This document shows positions 51,373 through 59,351 of a DNA stretch of 64,000 nucleotides, piece by piece. The notes below the pieces were generated by a model. The model did not search any database. It was not told the DNA's origin and worked only from the letters and a program-made list of their open reading frames with translations. The stretch comes from Mycobacterium sp. URHD0025 (GTDB lineage Bacteria > Actinomycetota > Actinomycetes > Mycobacteriales > Mycobacteriaceae), in assembly GCF_000426065.1 (NCBI RefSeq), contig NZ_AUEQ01000016.1, positions 124,001-188,000 on the forward strand, in the 5' to 3' direction. How positions within the stretch are numbered: the first letter of the stretch is position 1; each line of letters opens with the position of its first letter. The position numbers and the translations under genes were made by a program.

Positions 51373-51378
51373 TCGGTC

Positions 51379-52242
51379 ATGAGCCTGAGCTTCCACACCT
51401 TCGATCCAGCCACCCGGCGACTGGACACCGCGCCCGGAGCCGTCGAGGCCTACCCCGGTGGGGACGTCGCCGTCCGCCACCTCGAGCCCGTCTCCGACGG
51501 CCGGCGACCCGTCGCCTGGAACGCCGGAGGTACCCTGAATTTCGCCGCGGTGGCGCAATGGGTCGCCTTTCACAAAGACGCGCGCCCGATCCTGGTGATG
51601 CCGTATCTGCCGTCCGCGCGCGGCGATCACGATGCGACCTACGACGCACAAGGTGTCGCGCGCCTGACCGCGGCGACCGGAGTGCATGACGTCGTCGCCG
51701 CCGACCCGCACTCCGGCGCCTGGGCCGCATCCGCCGAGGCCTACGGTGCCGCCGTCCATGCCGTCAGCGCTACCGATCTCATCGCCGAATCCCCACTGGC
51801 CCAGATGGACTGGGACGGTGTGATCGCGCCCGACAAGGGTGCCGTGGGCCGCGCCGGCGCGGTCGCGAACCGGCTCGGCGTGAGGCTGTTGACGGCGGGC
51901 AAGGTGCGGGACCCGAAGACAGGAGCGCTGTCCGGGTTCACCGCGCCCGACGATCTGGAGCCGGGCCGGTACCTGCTGGTCGACGACATCTGCGACGGCG
52001 GAGGCACTTTCGCCGGTCTTGCCCAGGCCATCCGTGAAACCGAGCCCGCTGCCGAACTGCACCTGTGGGTCACCCACGGCCTGTTCACGGGGCGGTGGCG
52101 CGAGAACCTGCTGCCGCACTTCGCGTCGATCACCGCCGCGAACACCAGCCCCGGCATCGCCCCGGATGCCCTGCCCGCGGACGTCCGGCAGGTGCCGCTG
52201 ATCGAGCACGTCGTGTCCTTGCTCACCGAAATGGAGAACTGA
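51379..52242 (+). CDS. PRPP synthetase/phosphoribosyltransferase-like protein
   Basis: A 287-aa protein of the ribose-phosphate pyrophosphokinase fold. The PRPP-binding loop is YLLVDDICDGGGTFAGLAQ near residues 196-214. The pyrophosphokinase-like MPYLPSARGDHDATYDAQG near 75-93 also matches. Length and context (directly before nadV) suggest it supplies PRPP for nicotinamide salvage. Enzymatic activity is inferred. It opens a three-gene operon and is preceded by a -10 box and a palindrome. nadV follows two bases after its stop. Confidence 0.85.
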   Translation: MSLSFHTFDPATRRLDTAPGAVEAYPGGDVAVRHLEPVSDGRRPVAWNAGGTLNFAAVAQWVAFHKDARPILVMPYLPSARGDHDATYDAQGVARLTAATGVHDVVAADPHSGAWAASAEAYGAAVHAVSATDLIAESPLAQMDWDGVIAPDKGAVGRAGAVANRLGVRLLTAGKVRDPKTGALSGFTAPDDLEPGRYLLVDDICDGGGTFAGLAQAIRETEPAAELHLWVTHGLFTGRWRENLLPHFASITAANTSPGIAPDALPADVRQVPLIEHVVSLLTEMEN

Positions 52243-52244
52243 TC

Positions 52245-53786
52245 ATGAGTTTCAACTCACGCGACTACAGCCCTGCCACCATCGACGCGCTGACCGTGCT
52301 GATGGAGACCGACGCATACAAGCTCGATCACCGCAGGCAGTACCCGGAGCGCACCGAGTTCGTGTATTCCAACCTGACGGCCCGCGGCAGCCGCATCCCG
52401 GAGGTCGACTGGACTGTGTTCTTCGGGCTGCAGGCGTACCTGACCGATCTGGCGGCCCGCTGGCAGACCTTCTTCGACGCCGACATCGATGAGGTGTGCC
52501 GCGCCTACGAGGAACGTGTCAGCGACATCCTGGGACCGAATAGCGTTGGCTCCGAGCACATTCGCGATCTGCACGCTTACGGAAGGCTGCCGTTGCGGTT
52601 CCGGGCGCTGCCCGAGGGGACCGTCACCCCGCTGGGTATCCCGTACCTGACGGTGGAGAACACCGAGCCGCGGTTCTTCTGGCTGACCAACTACATCGAG
52701 ACCGATCTGTCGGCCGCGTTGTGGCAGCCCATCACGTCGGCCACCACGGCCTGGCGCAACCGGTGCCTGCTGGACGAGCGTGCCGAGGCCTCCGGTGCCG
52801 CGCCGGCCGCAGTCGATTGGCAGGGCCATGATTTCTCGGCCCGCGGTATGGCCGGCATGGGTGCGGCGTCGGTCAGTGGCGCCGCGCACCTGCTGAGCTT
52901 CACCGGCACCGATTCGCTGTCGGCGCTGGGCTGGATCGACCGGTTCTACCCAGGCTCTCCCGACGGGACCGTGCTGGGCGGTTCGGTGCCGGCCACCGAG
53001 CACTCGGTGATGACAGCGAACGGGCCGGAAGGGGAGTTGGCCACGTTCGGGCGCCTGCTGGACCTGTATCCGTCGGGCATCGTCTCGGTGGTCAGCGACA
53101 GCTGGGACCTGTGGCAGGTGGTGACGGAGTTCCTGCCCGCGCTGAAGGACACGATCATGGCGCGGGACGGAAAACTGGTGATCCGCCCCGACTCTGGCGA
53201 ACCGGAGCTCATCCTGTGTGGTGATCCGGCCGCACCGGCCGGCAGCCCGCAGCGCAAGGGCGTGGTGAACCTGCTGGCCGAGACGTTCGGGACCACCGAG
53301 AACACTGCCGGTTACCGAGAACTGGACCCGCACGTCGGCGTGATCTACGGCGACTCGATCAATTTCGAGCGGGCCGATTCGATCACCGCGAACCTGATGC
53401 GGCAGGGCTATGTTTCGACCGTCCCAGTATTCGGATTTGGTTCTTATACATACCAATTCGTCACTCGGGACACCTTCTCGCTGGCAGTGAAGGCGACGTG
53501 GGTGCAGGTGGACGGGCAGGGTCGCGACATCTTCAAGGATCCGGTCACCGATTCGGGTACCAAGCGTTCGGCACGCGGCCGGCTGGCGGTGCTGGGCGGC
53601 ATGGACGGCTCGTTGGCACTGCTGCAGCGAGCCACCGCCGACCAGGAGGCCAATTCGCGACTGCGGACGGTCTTCGAGGACGGTGTGTTCGCCGGCGCCA
53701 CGACGTTCGCCGGGGTGCGCGCCGAGCTTCGTGCCAGTTGGGCTCGGTTTGAGGCCGCGAAGATCCGACGGGAAGAGGTGGCATGA
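52245..53786 (+). CDS. nadV: Nicotinamide phosphoribosyltransferase (NAMPT/NadV type)
   Basis: The 513-aa enzyme converts nicotinamide and PRPP to NMN. Family features are METDAYKLDHRRQYPERTEF near the N-terminus, GTDSLSALGWIDRFYPGS, PATEHSVMTANG with the catalytic His, LVIRPDSGEPELIL with active-site Arg/Asp, and GVIYGDSINFERAD. Most mycobacteria recycle NAD through nicotinic acid; a NAMPT route is an accessory trait. It lies between the PRPP synthetase-like gene and a Nudix/NrtR-like gene, and its stop overlaps an ATG at 53783. Confidence 0.93.
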   Translation: MSFNSRDYSPATIDALTVLMETDAYKLDHRRQYPERTEFVYSNLTARGSRIPEVDWTVFFGLQAYLTDLAARWQTFFDADIDEVCRAYEERVSDILGPNSVGSEHIRDLHAYGRLPLRFRALPEGTVTPLGIPYLTVENTEPRFFWLTNYIETDLSAALWQPITSATTAWRNRCLLDERAEASGAAPAAVDWQGHDFSARGMAGMGAASVSGAAHLLSFTGTDSLSALGWIDRFYPGSPDGTVLGGSVPATEHSVMTANGPEGELATFGRLLDLYPSGIVSVVSDSWDLWQVVTEFLPALKDTIMARDGKLVIRPDSGEPELILCGDPAAPAGSPQRKGVVNLLAETFGTTENTAGYRELDPHVGVIYGDSINFERADSITANLMRQGYVSTVPVFGFGSYTYQFVTRDTFSLAVKATWVQVDGQGRDIFKDPVTDSGTKRSARGRLAVLGGMDGSLALLQRATADQEANSRLRTVFEDGVFAGATTFAGVRAELRASWARFEAAKIRREEVA

Positions 53787-53798
53787 CAGAGTTGGAAT

Positions 53799-54482
53799 GT
53801 GCGTGACGAACCCGCAGACGATCAGCGCACATGGCTGTCGGTGGACCTCGTGGCGATCACCGACGATCCGGACGACCCGGCACTGGTGCTCTACCGCCGT
53901 GAACGCGCCCCGCACGCCGGGCAGCTGTCGCTGCCCGGCGCGGTGATGGACCCGGCGAGGGGGCAGACGGTCGCGCAGACTGCCGGCTGGATCGCCGACG
54001 AGCGAGCGCATACGCAGGTGCTCGACGGTACCGAGCCGTTTCCGATCACCGTGGTGTCCGATCCCAGCCGTGACGAGCGGGGTCACACGGTCTCACTGGT
54101 GTGCCTCACCCGGGTGTGCTCCCCGGGTCAAGGCGCGGTGTTGATCAGGGCGGGCGACCGGATTCCGGCCCCGATGCCGTTCGGCCATGACCGCATGCTC
54201 GCCGCGGCCGCGGGCCGGGCGTTCGATGGGCTGTTCACCGACAGTGCGGTGGCCCGGGCGTTGGTATCGACCGACGCTGCGCACGGAACCACCGGCACCG
54301 GGCTGTGGTCCACCCTGCGGCTGTTGCACCACTTGGCGGGGCGGGATCCGGAACACGCCCCCACTGCGGAGGCGGTGCGTCGGCGCAGGTCCAGGACGAC
54401 GGTGCTGGTGCCGGGCGGCAAGGTGGCAGCTGTCACGCGCCCCGAGACGGTTTATGTGAGCACTGACGCCACATTTGCCTAA
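53799..54482 (+). CDS. Degenerate Nudix/NrtR-like regulator of the NAD-salvage operon
   Basis: The 227-aa protein has a Nudix fold (VDLVAITDDPDDPALVLYRR, APHAGQLSLPGAVMDPARG) but lacks the REXXEE catalytic residues. A C-terminal region follows with FGHDRMLAAAAGRAFDGLF, typical of NrtR-type repressors that sense ADP-ribose or NAD. The start is unusual: GTG 53799 has no clear ribosome site, while ATG 53783 overlaps the nadV stop but terminates after seven codons. Removing one T (near 53798) would join the frames as MTELEVRDEP. Possibly a frameshift or an alternative start. Confidence 0.65.
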   Translation: MRDEPADDQRTWLSVDLVAITDDPDDPALVLYRRERAPHAGQLSLPGAVMDPARGQTVAQTAGWIADERAHTQVLDGTEPFPITVVSDPSRDERGHTVSLVCLTRVCSPGQGAVLIRAGDRIPAPMPFGHDRMLAAAAGRAFDGLFTDSAVARALVSTDAAHGTTGTGLWSTLRLLHHLAGRDPEHAPTAEAVRRRRSRTTVLVPGGKVAAVTRPETVYVSTDATFA

Positions 54483-54542
54483 TCGGTAACATCAATCTCA
54501 TTGGCAACGACATTCACAGGTGTCGCAGCTGTAGGGGGTGAG

Positions 54543-55112
54543 ATGCGGAAATGTCTGCGGGGTGTGCTCGCGGCGCTGGTGTGTGCCCTGGCGCTGATCG
54601 CCAGTCCGGTACCCGCGCCGGCCGCGCCACCCGTGGCCGGCAAGGACTTCACCAAGCCCGCCATCGTCATCCTCGGCTACGGGCTGAAGCCCGACGGCTC
54701 GATGCGCGCCATCTTGTATCACCGCGTGCTCACGGGCCTCGCGATCGCGCAGGCGTTCCCGCAGGCCCCGGTCATCGTGACCGGCGGCAACCCGAAGAAC
54801 GGGCAGACCGAGGCCGCACAGATGCGCAATCTGCTTGTCATGCTTGGTCTTCCGGCCAACCGCATCATCGTCGAGGACCGGGCGAACAGCACCGTCCAGA
54901 ATGCACAGTTCTCGGTTCCGCTCGCGAAGAAGGCGGGCGCGACGGGAATCATCGTGGTGACGTCGTCGACGCATCAGGGCCGCGCCGACCAGAACTTCGC
55001 CGATGCCGGTGGCAATGTGCTGGCCACGGTGAGCTTCCCCGACGGCAATCCGTCGGTGAACATCGCCCAGTTCGTGCGTGACGTGCTGAGTCCGTTGACG
55101 CCGATCGGCTGA
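54543..55112 (+). CDS. YdcF/ElyC-like DUF218 secreted protein
   Basis: A 189-aa protein with an N-terminal signal (GVLAALVCALALIASPVPAPAAP) and a DUF218 domain. The domain has PAIVILGYGLKPDGSM, PVIVTGGNPKNGQTEA and TGIIVVTSSTHQGRAD. This family includes ElyC/SanA, which affect envelope and peptidoglycan metabolism. The ATG has a GGGGGTGAG purine run upstream. It is a monocistronic gene between the NAD operon and the TetR pair. Confidence 0.82.
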   Translation: MRKCLRGVLAALVCALALIASPVPAPAAPPVAGKDFTKPAIVILGYGLKPDGSMRAILYHRVLTGLAIAQAFPQAPVIVTGGNPKNGQTEAAQMRNLLVMLGLPANRIIVEDRANSTVQNAQFSVPLAKKAGATGIIVVTSSTHQGRADQNFADAGGNVLATVSFPDGNPSVNIAQFVRDVLSPLTPIG

Positions 55113-55160
55113 AACAGCCACACCATGCACCCCTGGCCGGCATTACGATGACTGCCCGAG

Positions 55161-55760
55161 ATGAACAGTCCCACCACGTCGGTCGAGGCCGACAAGAGCG
55201 CCTTCCGGGCGCGTCTACTCGCCGCCATGATCGAGTCGATCGTGGAGGACGGGTATCAGAACACCACCGTCGCTGACATCGTGCGCCGGGCCAAGACGTC
55301 GCGACGCACCTTCTATGAGCATTTCGGGAGTCGTGAGGAGTGTTTCGTAGCGCTGTTGACCAGCGTCAACACCAGACATGTGCGTGAGGTCGCGGGGGGC
55401 GTAGACCGAACCGCGCCCTGGCAGGATCAGGTCCGCCAAGCCGTCCAGGCCTGGATCGCCTCCTATGAGGCCAATCCCGAATTGATGCTGGCCTGGATTC
55501 GCGATCTACCGACCATGGGAACCGCAGCGCGCGCCCTGCAGCGCGAGTCGATGGAGAATTTCATCGCCATGGTGCAGGCGTTGACGGACAACGAAGCATT
55601 CCGCTCGGCCGGTGTGTCGATCTCGCGGCGTCGCACCATCATGATGATCGGCGGGTTGCGTGAGCTGACCGCGATCACCGTGGAGAGCGGTGGTCAGATA
55701 GGGGAGATCACCGAGGATGCGGTGGCGGCCTGCACCGCGATGCTGAGGCCGGTCAGCTGA
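55161..55760 (+). CDS. TetR-family regulator
   Basis: The 199-aa protein has an N-terminal helix-turn-helix (TVADIVRRAKTSRRTFYEHFG) and an all-helical ligand domain (YEANPELMLAWIRDLPTMG). It overlaps the convergent DUF2834 gene by eight bases. No palindrome resembling the second TetR's operator is seen in front of it, so its target is unclear. Confidence 0.85.
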   Translation: MNSPTTSVEADKSAFRARLLAAMIESIVEDGYQNTTVADIVRRAKTSRRTFYEHFGSREECFVALLTSVNTRHVREVAGGVDRTAPWQDQVRQAVQAWIASYEANPELMLAWIRDLPTMGTAARALQRESMENFIAMVQALTDNEAFRSAGVSISRRRTIMMIGGLRELTAITVESGGQIGEITEDAVAACTAMLRPVS

Positions 55761-56229
55761 CGGCCACCGCCGCCTGCTGGTGGCGGCGCTGCCGTTCGAT
55801 GGTCGCGAAGTAGAAGGCGAACGCGAACGCGAAGCTCGTGAACAGGCTCGCCACGAAGAACAGCCATGGGTGGCGAATGCCGCGGCGCAGCCCGTCGATG
55901 ATCGTAAACAGCGGCAGCAGAATGACATTCGCGATCGTGTAGTCGGCACTGGCCGAGCCGGCCGCGGGGTTGGTGTACCCCAGCGCGATGAATTCGGCCC
56001 AGCTGCCCGGTCCCCAGATCGGATTGCCGTCCGGTTGGGCGTAATGCGCGACGAACTGCATGTTGAAGTACCAGCAGATCGGGATCGAGGCCAGGCCGAC
56101 GACGTAGTAGGCCACCTCGACGCGGGAGAGCACCGGACCGGGCGGACGCGAGAAGACGTGGGGGTTGAGGCGGATGACGAGCGCGACGACGGCCACGCCC
56201 AGCACTGCATGAACGATGAGCGACACCAT
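55753..56229 (-). CDS. DUF2834 membrane protein
   Basis: A 158-aa protein with four hydrophobic segments (IVHAVLGVAVVALVIRL, AYYVVGLASIPICWYF, NVILLPLFTIIDGLRRG, FFVASLFTSFAFAFAFYF). It matches the DUF2834 pattern. It diverges from a TetR gene across a palindrome at 56256, so it is a likely target of that regulator. The function is unknown. Its 3' end overlaps the other TetR gene by eight bases. Confidence 0.75.
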   Translation of the reverse strand: MVSLIVHAVLGVAVVALVIRLNPHVFSRPPGPVLSRVEVAYYVVGLASIPICWYFNMQFVAHYAQPDGNPIWGPGSWAEFIALGYTNPAAGSASADYTIANVILLPLFTIIDGLRRGIRHPWLFFVASLFTSFAFAFAFYFATIERQRRHQQAAVAVS

Positions 56230-56255
56230 GGCGTGAGCACACTCCCGATGCCGAG

Positions 56256-56272
56256 TTTTGTCAATATTGACA
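56256..56272. promoter_or_regulatory. TetR operator candidate 1 (TTTTGTCAATATTGACA)
   Basis: A 14-bp perfect palindrome, TGTCAATATTGACA, lies between the divergent DUF2834 and TetR genes. Its TTTTGTCA...TTGACA pattern recurs at 56923. Confidence 0.65.
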
Positions 56273-56304
56273 TTTCATGCCGTTGGCACCTCTCGGCCGT
56301 GCGG

Positions 56305-56310
56305 TAACTT
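56305..56310 (+). promoter_or_regulatory. -10 box for leaderless TetR gene
   Basis: TAACTT followed after seven bases by the TetR ATG at 56318. Confidence 0.5.
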
Positions 56311-56317
56311 CACTGCC

Positions 56318-56923
56318 ATGGTCAGACCGGCGCAGACGGCGCGCAGTGAGCGCACTCGCGAGGCGCTGCGCCAGGCCGCGTTGGTGCGGTTCCTCGCCCA
56401 GGGCGTCGAGGCCACCTCGGCCGAACAGATCGCCGCCGACGCCGGCGTCTCGTTGCGCACCTTCTATCGGCACTTCACGTCCAAGCACGATCTGCTGTTC
56501 GCCGACTATGACGCGGGCCTGCACTGGTTCCGGGCGGCGCTGGCGGAGCGTCCGGCGACCGAATCGATCCTCGATTCGGTGCAATCCGCGGTCCTGGCCT
56601 TCCCGTATGACGTCGACGCGGTCACGAAGATCGCTGGGATGCGCGCGGCGGAGCTCGACCCGGACCGGATCGTGCGGCACATCCGGCAGGTCGAATCCGA
56701 CTTCGCCGATGCGGTCGCCGAGGTTCTCGTGGCGCGCCGCGGAGCGGTACCGCACGGCGACGACGGACTGCGGGTCGTGGTCACGGCCAGATGTGTGGCG
56801 GCCGCGGTGTTCGGTGCCATGGAGTTGTGGATGGTCGGCGACAAGGCGGGAGAGCGTTCATTGCCCGAGCTGGCGCGGATGTGCCGGACCGCCTTGGAGG
56901 CGCTGCGCACCGGGCTTGATTGA
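56318..56923 (+). CDS. TetR-family regulator of the flavoprotein cluster
   Basis: A 201-aa regulator with helix-turn-helix AEQIAADAGVSLRTFYRHF (about 38-56). ATG 56318 is chosen as the first start after a TAACTT box; the frame extends to 56258. Two matching palindromes flank the gene, in front of DUF2834 and in front of the flavoprotein, which defines a compact regulon. The downstream operator begins at the last base of its stop codon. Confidence 0.87.
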   Translation: MVRPAQTARSERTREALRQAALVRFLAQGVEATSAEQIAADAGVSLRTFYRHFTSKHDLLFADYDAGLHWFRAALAERPATESILDSVQSAVLAFPYDVDAVTKIAGMRAAELDPDRIVRHIRQVESDFADAVAEVLVARRGAVPHGDDGLRVVVTARCVAAAVFGAMELWMVGDKAGERSLPELARMCRTALEALRTGLD

Positions 56924-56948
56924 TGTTTTGTCATTATTGACAAAACAT
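56923..56948. promoter_or_regulatory. TetR operator candidate 2
   Basis: A 26-bp inverted repeat with 12 matching base pairs around a two-base centre, containing TTTTGTCA and TTGACAAAA. It matches operator 1 in the core and lies 24 bp before the flavoprotein start. Confidence 0.65.
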
Positions 56949-56972
56949 GAGCCTCGGTGTCAGCCTCAGTCG

Positions 56973-58529
56973 ATGGCGGACTACGACGCGATCGTGATCG
57001 GCGCGGGGCACAACGGGCTGGCCGCTGCGGCCATGCTGGCCCGGGCGGGGCTGCGGACCCTGTGCCTGGAGGCCAAGCGATACGCCGGCGGCATGGCATC
57101 GACCGTCGAATTGTTCGACGGCTACCGGTTCGAGATCGCCGGCTCGCTGCAGTTCCCCACCGCGGCGGTGGTGAGCACCGAACTCGGCCTGGACAGCTTG
57201 CCGACCGTGGACCTGGAAGTCATGTCGGTGTCACTGCGGGGAATCGGTGACCCGCCCGTCGTCTATTACGCCGACCCGATGAAGATGCTGGCCCACCTCG
57301 GTGAGGTCCACGGCGCCGATGCGGTGGCCGGGATGGCCGGGCTGATGGCCTGGAGCCTGGCGCCCACCCGAGCGCTGGGCCGATTCGACGCGGGCCGTCC
57401 GCCCCGCACGCTCGATGAGATGTACGCCTGTGCGACAACGGAATCCGAGCGCGCCGCAATCGATGACCTGCTGTTCGGATCGGTCAGCGATGTGCTGGAC
57501 CGCTATCTGCCCGACCGGGACAAGCACGGTGCGTTGCGTGGCATGCTGGCCTTTCTGGCGGTCAACACCACCTACCGCGGTCCTGAGACGCCGGGCAGCG
57601 CGGCCGCCCTCGCCTACGGGCTGGCGGTGCCCGACGAGAACGCCATGCTGATGAAGAAGCTGGTGGGCGGAATCGGTGCCCTGACAGAACATCTGGACGG
57701 CATGCTCACGGCGGCCGGTGGTGAGCTGCGACTGCGTAGCAGTGTCGATCGGATATCGGTCGAGGCCGGCCGGATCACCGGGGTGCGACTGGTTGACGGC
57801 ACGACCATCACCGCGCCCGTTGTGGTCTCGGCGATCGCCCCCGACACCACGGTCACCAAGCTGCTCGACCCCGAGGCGCTGCCGGCCGAGGTGCGCGAGC
57901 GGTTCACCCGCATAGACCATCGAGGTAGTTACCTGCAGATGCACTTCGCGCTCGACGGGGCACCCGGCTTCGACAGTCCGTACGAAGTACTCAACGATCC
58001 TGAGATGCAAGCTGCCATCGGGCTTTTCAGCACTCCCGAAGAGCTGCAACAGCAGTGGCAGGACGCCCGCCACGGGATCGTGCCCGCCGATCCCGCGATC
58101 GCCTTCCAGATTCCGTCGGCCCACGATCCGACGCTGGCCCCTGCGGGCAAACATGCCGCCTCGGCGTTTGCGCTGTGGTTCCCGGTCGAGGAGTCCACAT
58201 CAGGGTACGGCGAGATGAAAGCCGAGATGGGCCGACGCGTGATCGAGAAGATCGCCAGGCTGGCACCGGATTTCGAACGCCGGATCATCCGCCACACCAC
58301 ATTCACCCCGCGCCACATGGGGACCATGTTCGGCGCGCCGGGCGGCGACTACTGCCACGGTCTGATTCATCCAGAGCAGATGGGCCCGAACCGGCCCGGA
58401 CCCAAAGGATATGTCGGCCAACCGATTCCCATCGAAGGCTTGTACCTGGCCAGCGCCGGCTGCCACGGCGGCCCCGGTATCACCTTCATCCCCGGCTACA
58501 ACGCCGCCAAGGCGGTGCTGGCCGGCTAG
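56973..58529 (+). CDS. FAD-dependent oxidoreductase (CrtI/phytoene-desaturase-like)
   Basis: A 518-aa flavoprotein. The FAD motif IVIGAGHNGLAAAAMLARAG is at residues about 7-26, with LEAKRYAGGMAST closing the first Rossmann turn. The C-terminal LYLASAGCHGGPGITFIPGY is typical of the carotenoid-desaturase/RetSat-like superfamily. The substrate is unknown; no carotenoid genes are nearby. ATG 56973 gives MADYDAIVIGAG. It lies behind the TetR gene with the second operator in between, so it is the likely main target. Confidence 0.87.
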   Translation: MADYDAIVIGAGHNGLAAAAMLARAGLRTLCLEAKRYAGGMASTVELFDGYRFEIAGSLQFPTAAVVSTELGLDSLPTVDLEVMSVSLRGIGDPPVVYYADPMKMLAHLGEVHGADAVAGMAGLMAWSLAPTRALGRFDAGRPPRTLDEMYACATTESERAAIDDLLFGSVSDVLDRYLPDRDKHGALRGMLAFLAVNTTYRGPETPGSAAALAYGLAVPDENAMLMKKLVGGIGALTEHLDGMLTAAGGELRLRSSVDRISVEAGRITGVRLVDGTTITAPVVVSAIAPDTTVTKLLDPEALPAEVRERFTRIDHRGSYLQMHFALDGAPGFDSPYEVLNDPEMQAAIGLFSTPEELQQQWQDARHGIVPADPAIAFQIPSAHDPTLAPAGKHAASAFALWFPVEESTSGYGEMKAEMGRRVIEKIARLAPDFERRIIRHTTFTPRHMGTMFGAPGGDYCHGLIHPEQMGPNRPGPKGYVGQPIPIEGLYLASAGCHGGPGITFIPGYNAAKAVLAG

Positions 58530-58873
58530 CGGTTACGCAACTGTTCGGCCCAGTCCTTGGGTACCCGCCCCTTCGGGCCGGGTACCGGCTGATCTTTCGG
58601 ATGATGCTGCGGGGGCGCCAGCTCGGGCCCGTCGTAGTACTCGTTGGTCTCGAAGTTCCAGAACCAGTCCTCGCCTGGTTCGAACGAGCGGATGATCGGG
58701 TGTCCGCTTTCACGCCAGTGTGCCGATGCGTGGCGGGCCGGCGAATCGTCGCAGCACCCGATGTGACCGCACGCCGCGCAGCGCCGCAGGTGTACCCACC
58801 AGCCTCCTGAGGCGGTGCACTCCGCACACCCGGGTCCGCTGGGACGAGCGGTCGGATCGACGGCATTGCTCAT
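58526..58873 (-). CDS. UBP-type zinc-finger protein
   Basis: The 115-aa protein has a ubiquitin-hydrolase-type zinc finger. Cys/His ligands include CAECTASGGWWVHLRRCAAC, GHIGCCDDSPARH and HWRESGHP. In bacteria these small proteins have no ubiquitin partner; the role is unknown. It overlaps the flavoprotein stop by four bases, tail to tail. A TACGCT box is seven bases before its ATG, so it appears leaderless. It diverges from the SRPBCC gene with 33 bp between starts. Confidence 0.9.
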   Translation of the reverse strand: MSNAVDPTARPSGPGCAECTASGGWWVHLRRCAACGHIGCCDDSPARHASAHWRESGHPIIRSFEPGEDWFWNFETNEYYDGPELAPPQHHPKDQPVPGPKGRVPKDWAEQLRNR

Positions 58874-58880
58874 ATCTCCG

Positions 58881-58886
58881 AGCGTA
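58881..58886 (-). promoter_or_regulatory. -10 box for leaderless UBP zinc-finger gene
   Basis: Reverse-strand TACGCT is seven bases before ATG 58873, back to back with the SRPBCC promoter. Confidence 0.55.
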
Positions 58887-58894
58887 GCCGCGAG

Positions 58895-58900
58895 TAATCT
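58895..58900 (+). promoter_or_regulatory. -10 box for leaderless SRPBCC gene
   Basis: TAATCT is six bases before ATG 58907. Confidence 0.6.
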
Positions 58901-58906
58901 CGCCGC

Positions 58907-59347
58907 ATGGCAACCAGCGATTCCCGTGAAGTAGTCATCGAGGCGACCCCGCAGGAGATCCTCGATGTTGTGGCCGACGTGGAGGCGACGCCGAGCTGGT
59001 CGCCGCAGTACCAGCGCGCCGAGATCCTCGAGAGCTACGACGATGGCCGGCCCAAGCGGGTCAAGATGACGGTGAAGGCCGCGGGGCTGACCGATGAGCA
59101 GGTGATCGAATACACCTGGAGTGAGAACAAGGTCAGCTGGACGCTGGTGAGCGCCGGTCAGCTCAAGGCCCAGGATGCCAGCTACACCTTGACCCCCGAC
59201 GGCGACAAGACCAAGGTGCGGTTCGACATCACGATCGACCTGTCGGTGCCACTGCCGGGCTTCATCCTGAAGCGGACCATGAAGGGCGGCGTCGAAACCG
59301 CCACACAGGGCCTGCGCAAGCAGGTGCTCAAGGTCAAGAAGGGCTAG
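58907..59347 (+). CDS. SRPBCC/polyketide-cyclase family protein
   Basis: A 146-aa START-like protein (VIEATPQEILDVVADVEATP, then TPSWSPQYQRAEILE) ending in a helix (MKGGVETATQGLRKQVLKVKKG). It resembles the mycobacterial protein next to the keto-acid decarboxylase (Rv0854-like). It may bind a lipid or polyketide. The next gene, kdc, converges four bases downstream. Confidence 0.88.
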   Translation: MATSDSREVVIEATPQEILDVVADVEATPSWSPQYQRAEILESYDDGRPKRVKMTVKAAGLTDEQVIEYTWSENKVSWTLVSAGQLKAQDASYTLTPDGDKTKVRFDITIDLSVPLPGFILKRTMKGGVETATQGLRKQVLKVKKG

Positions 59348-59351
59348 CCCG

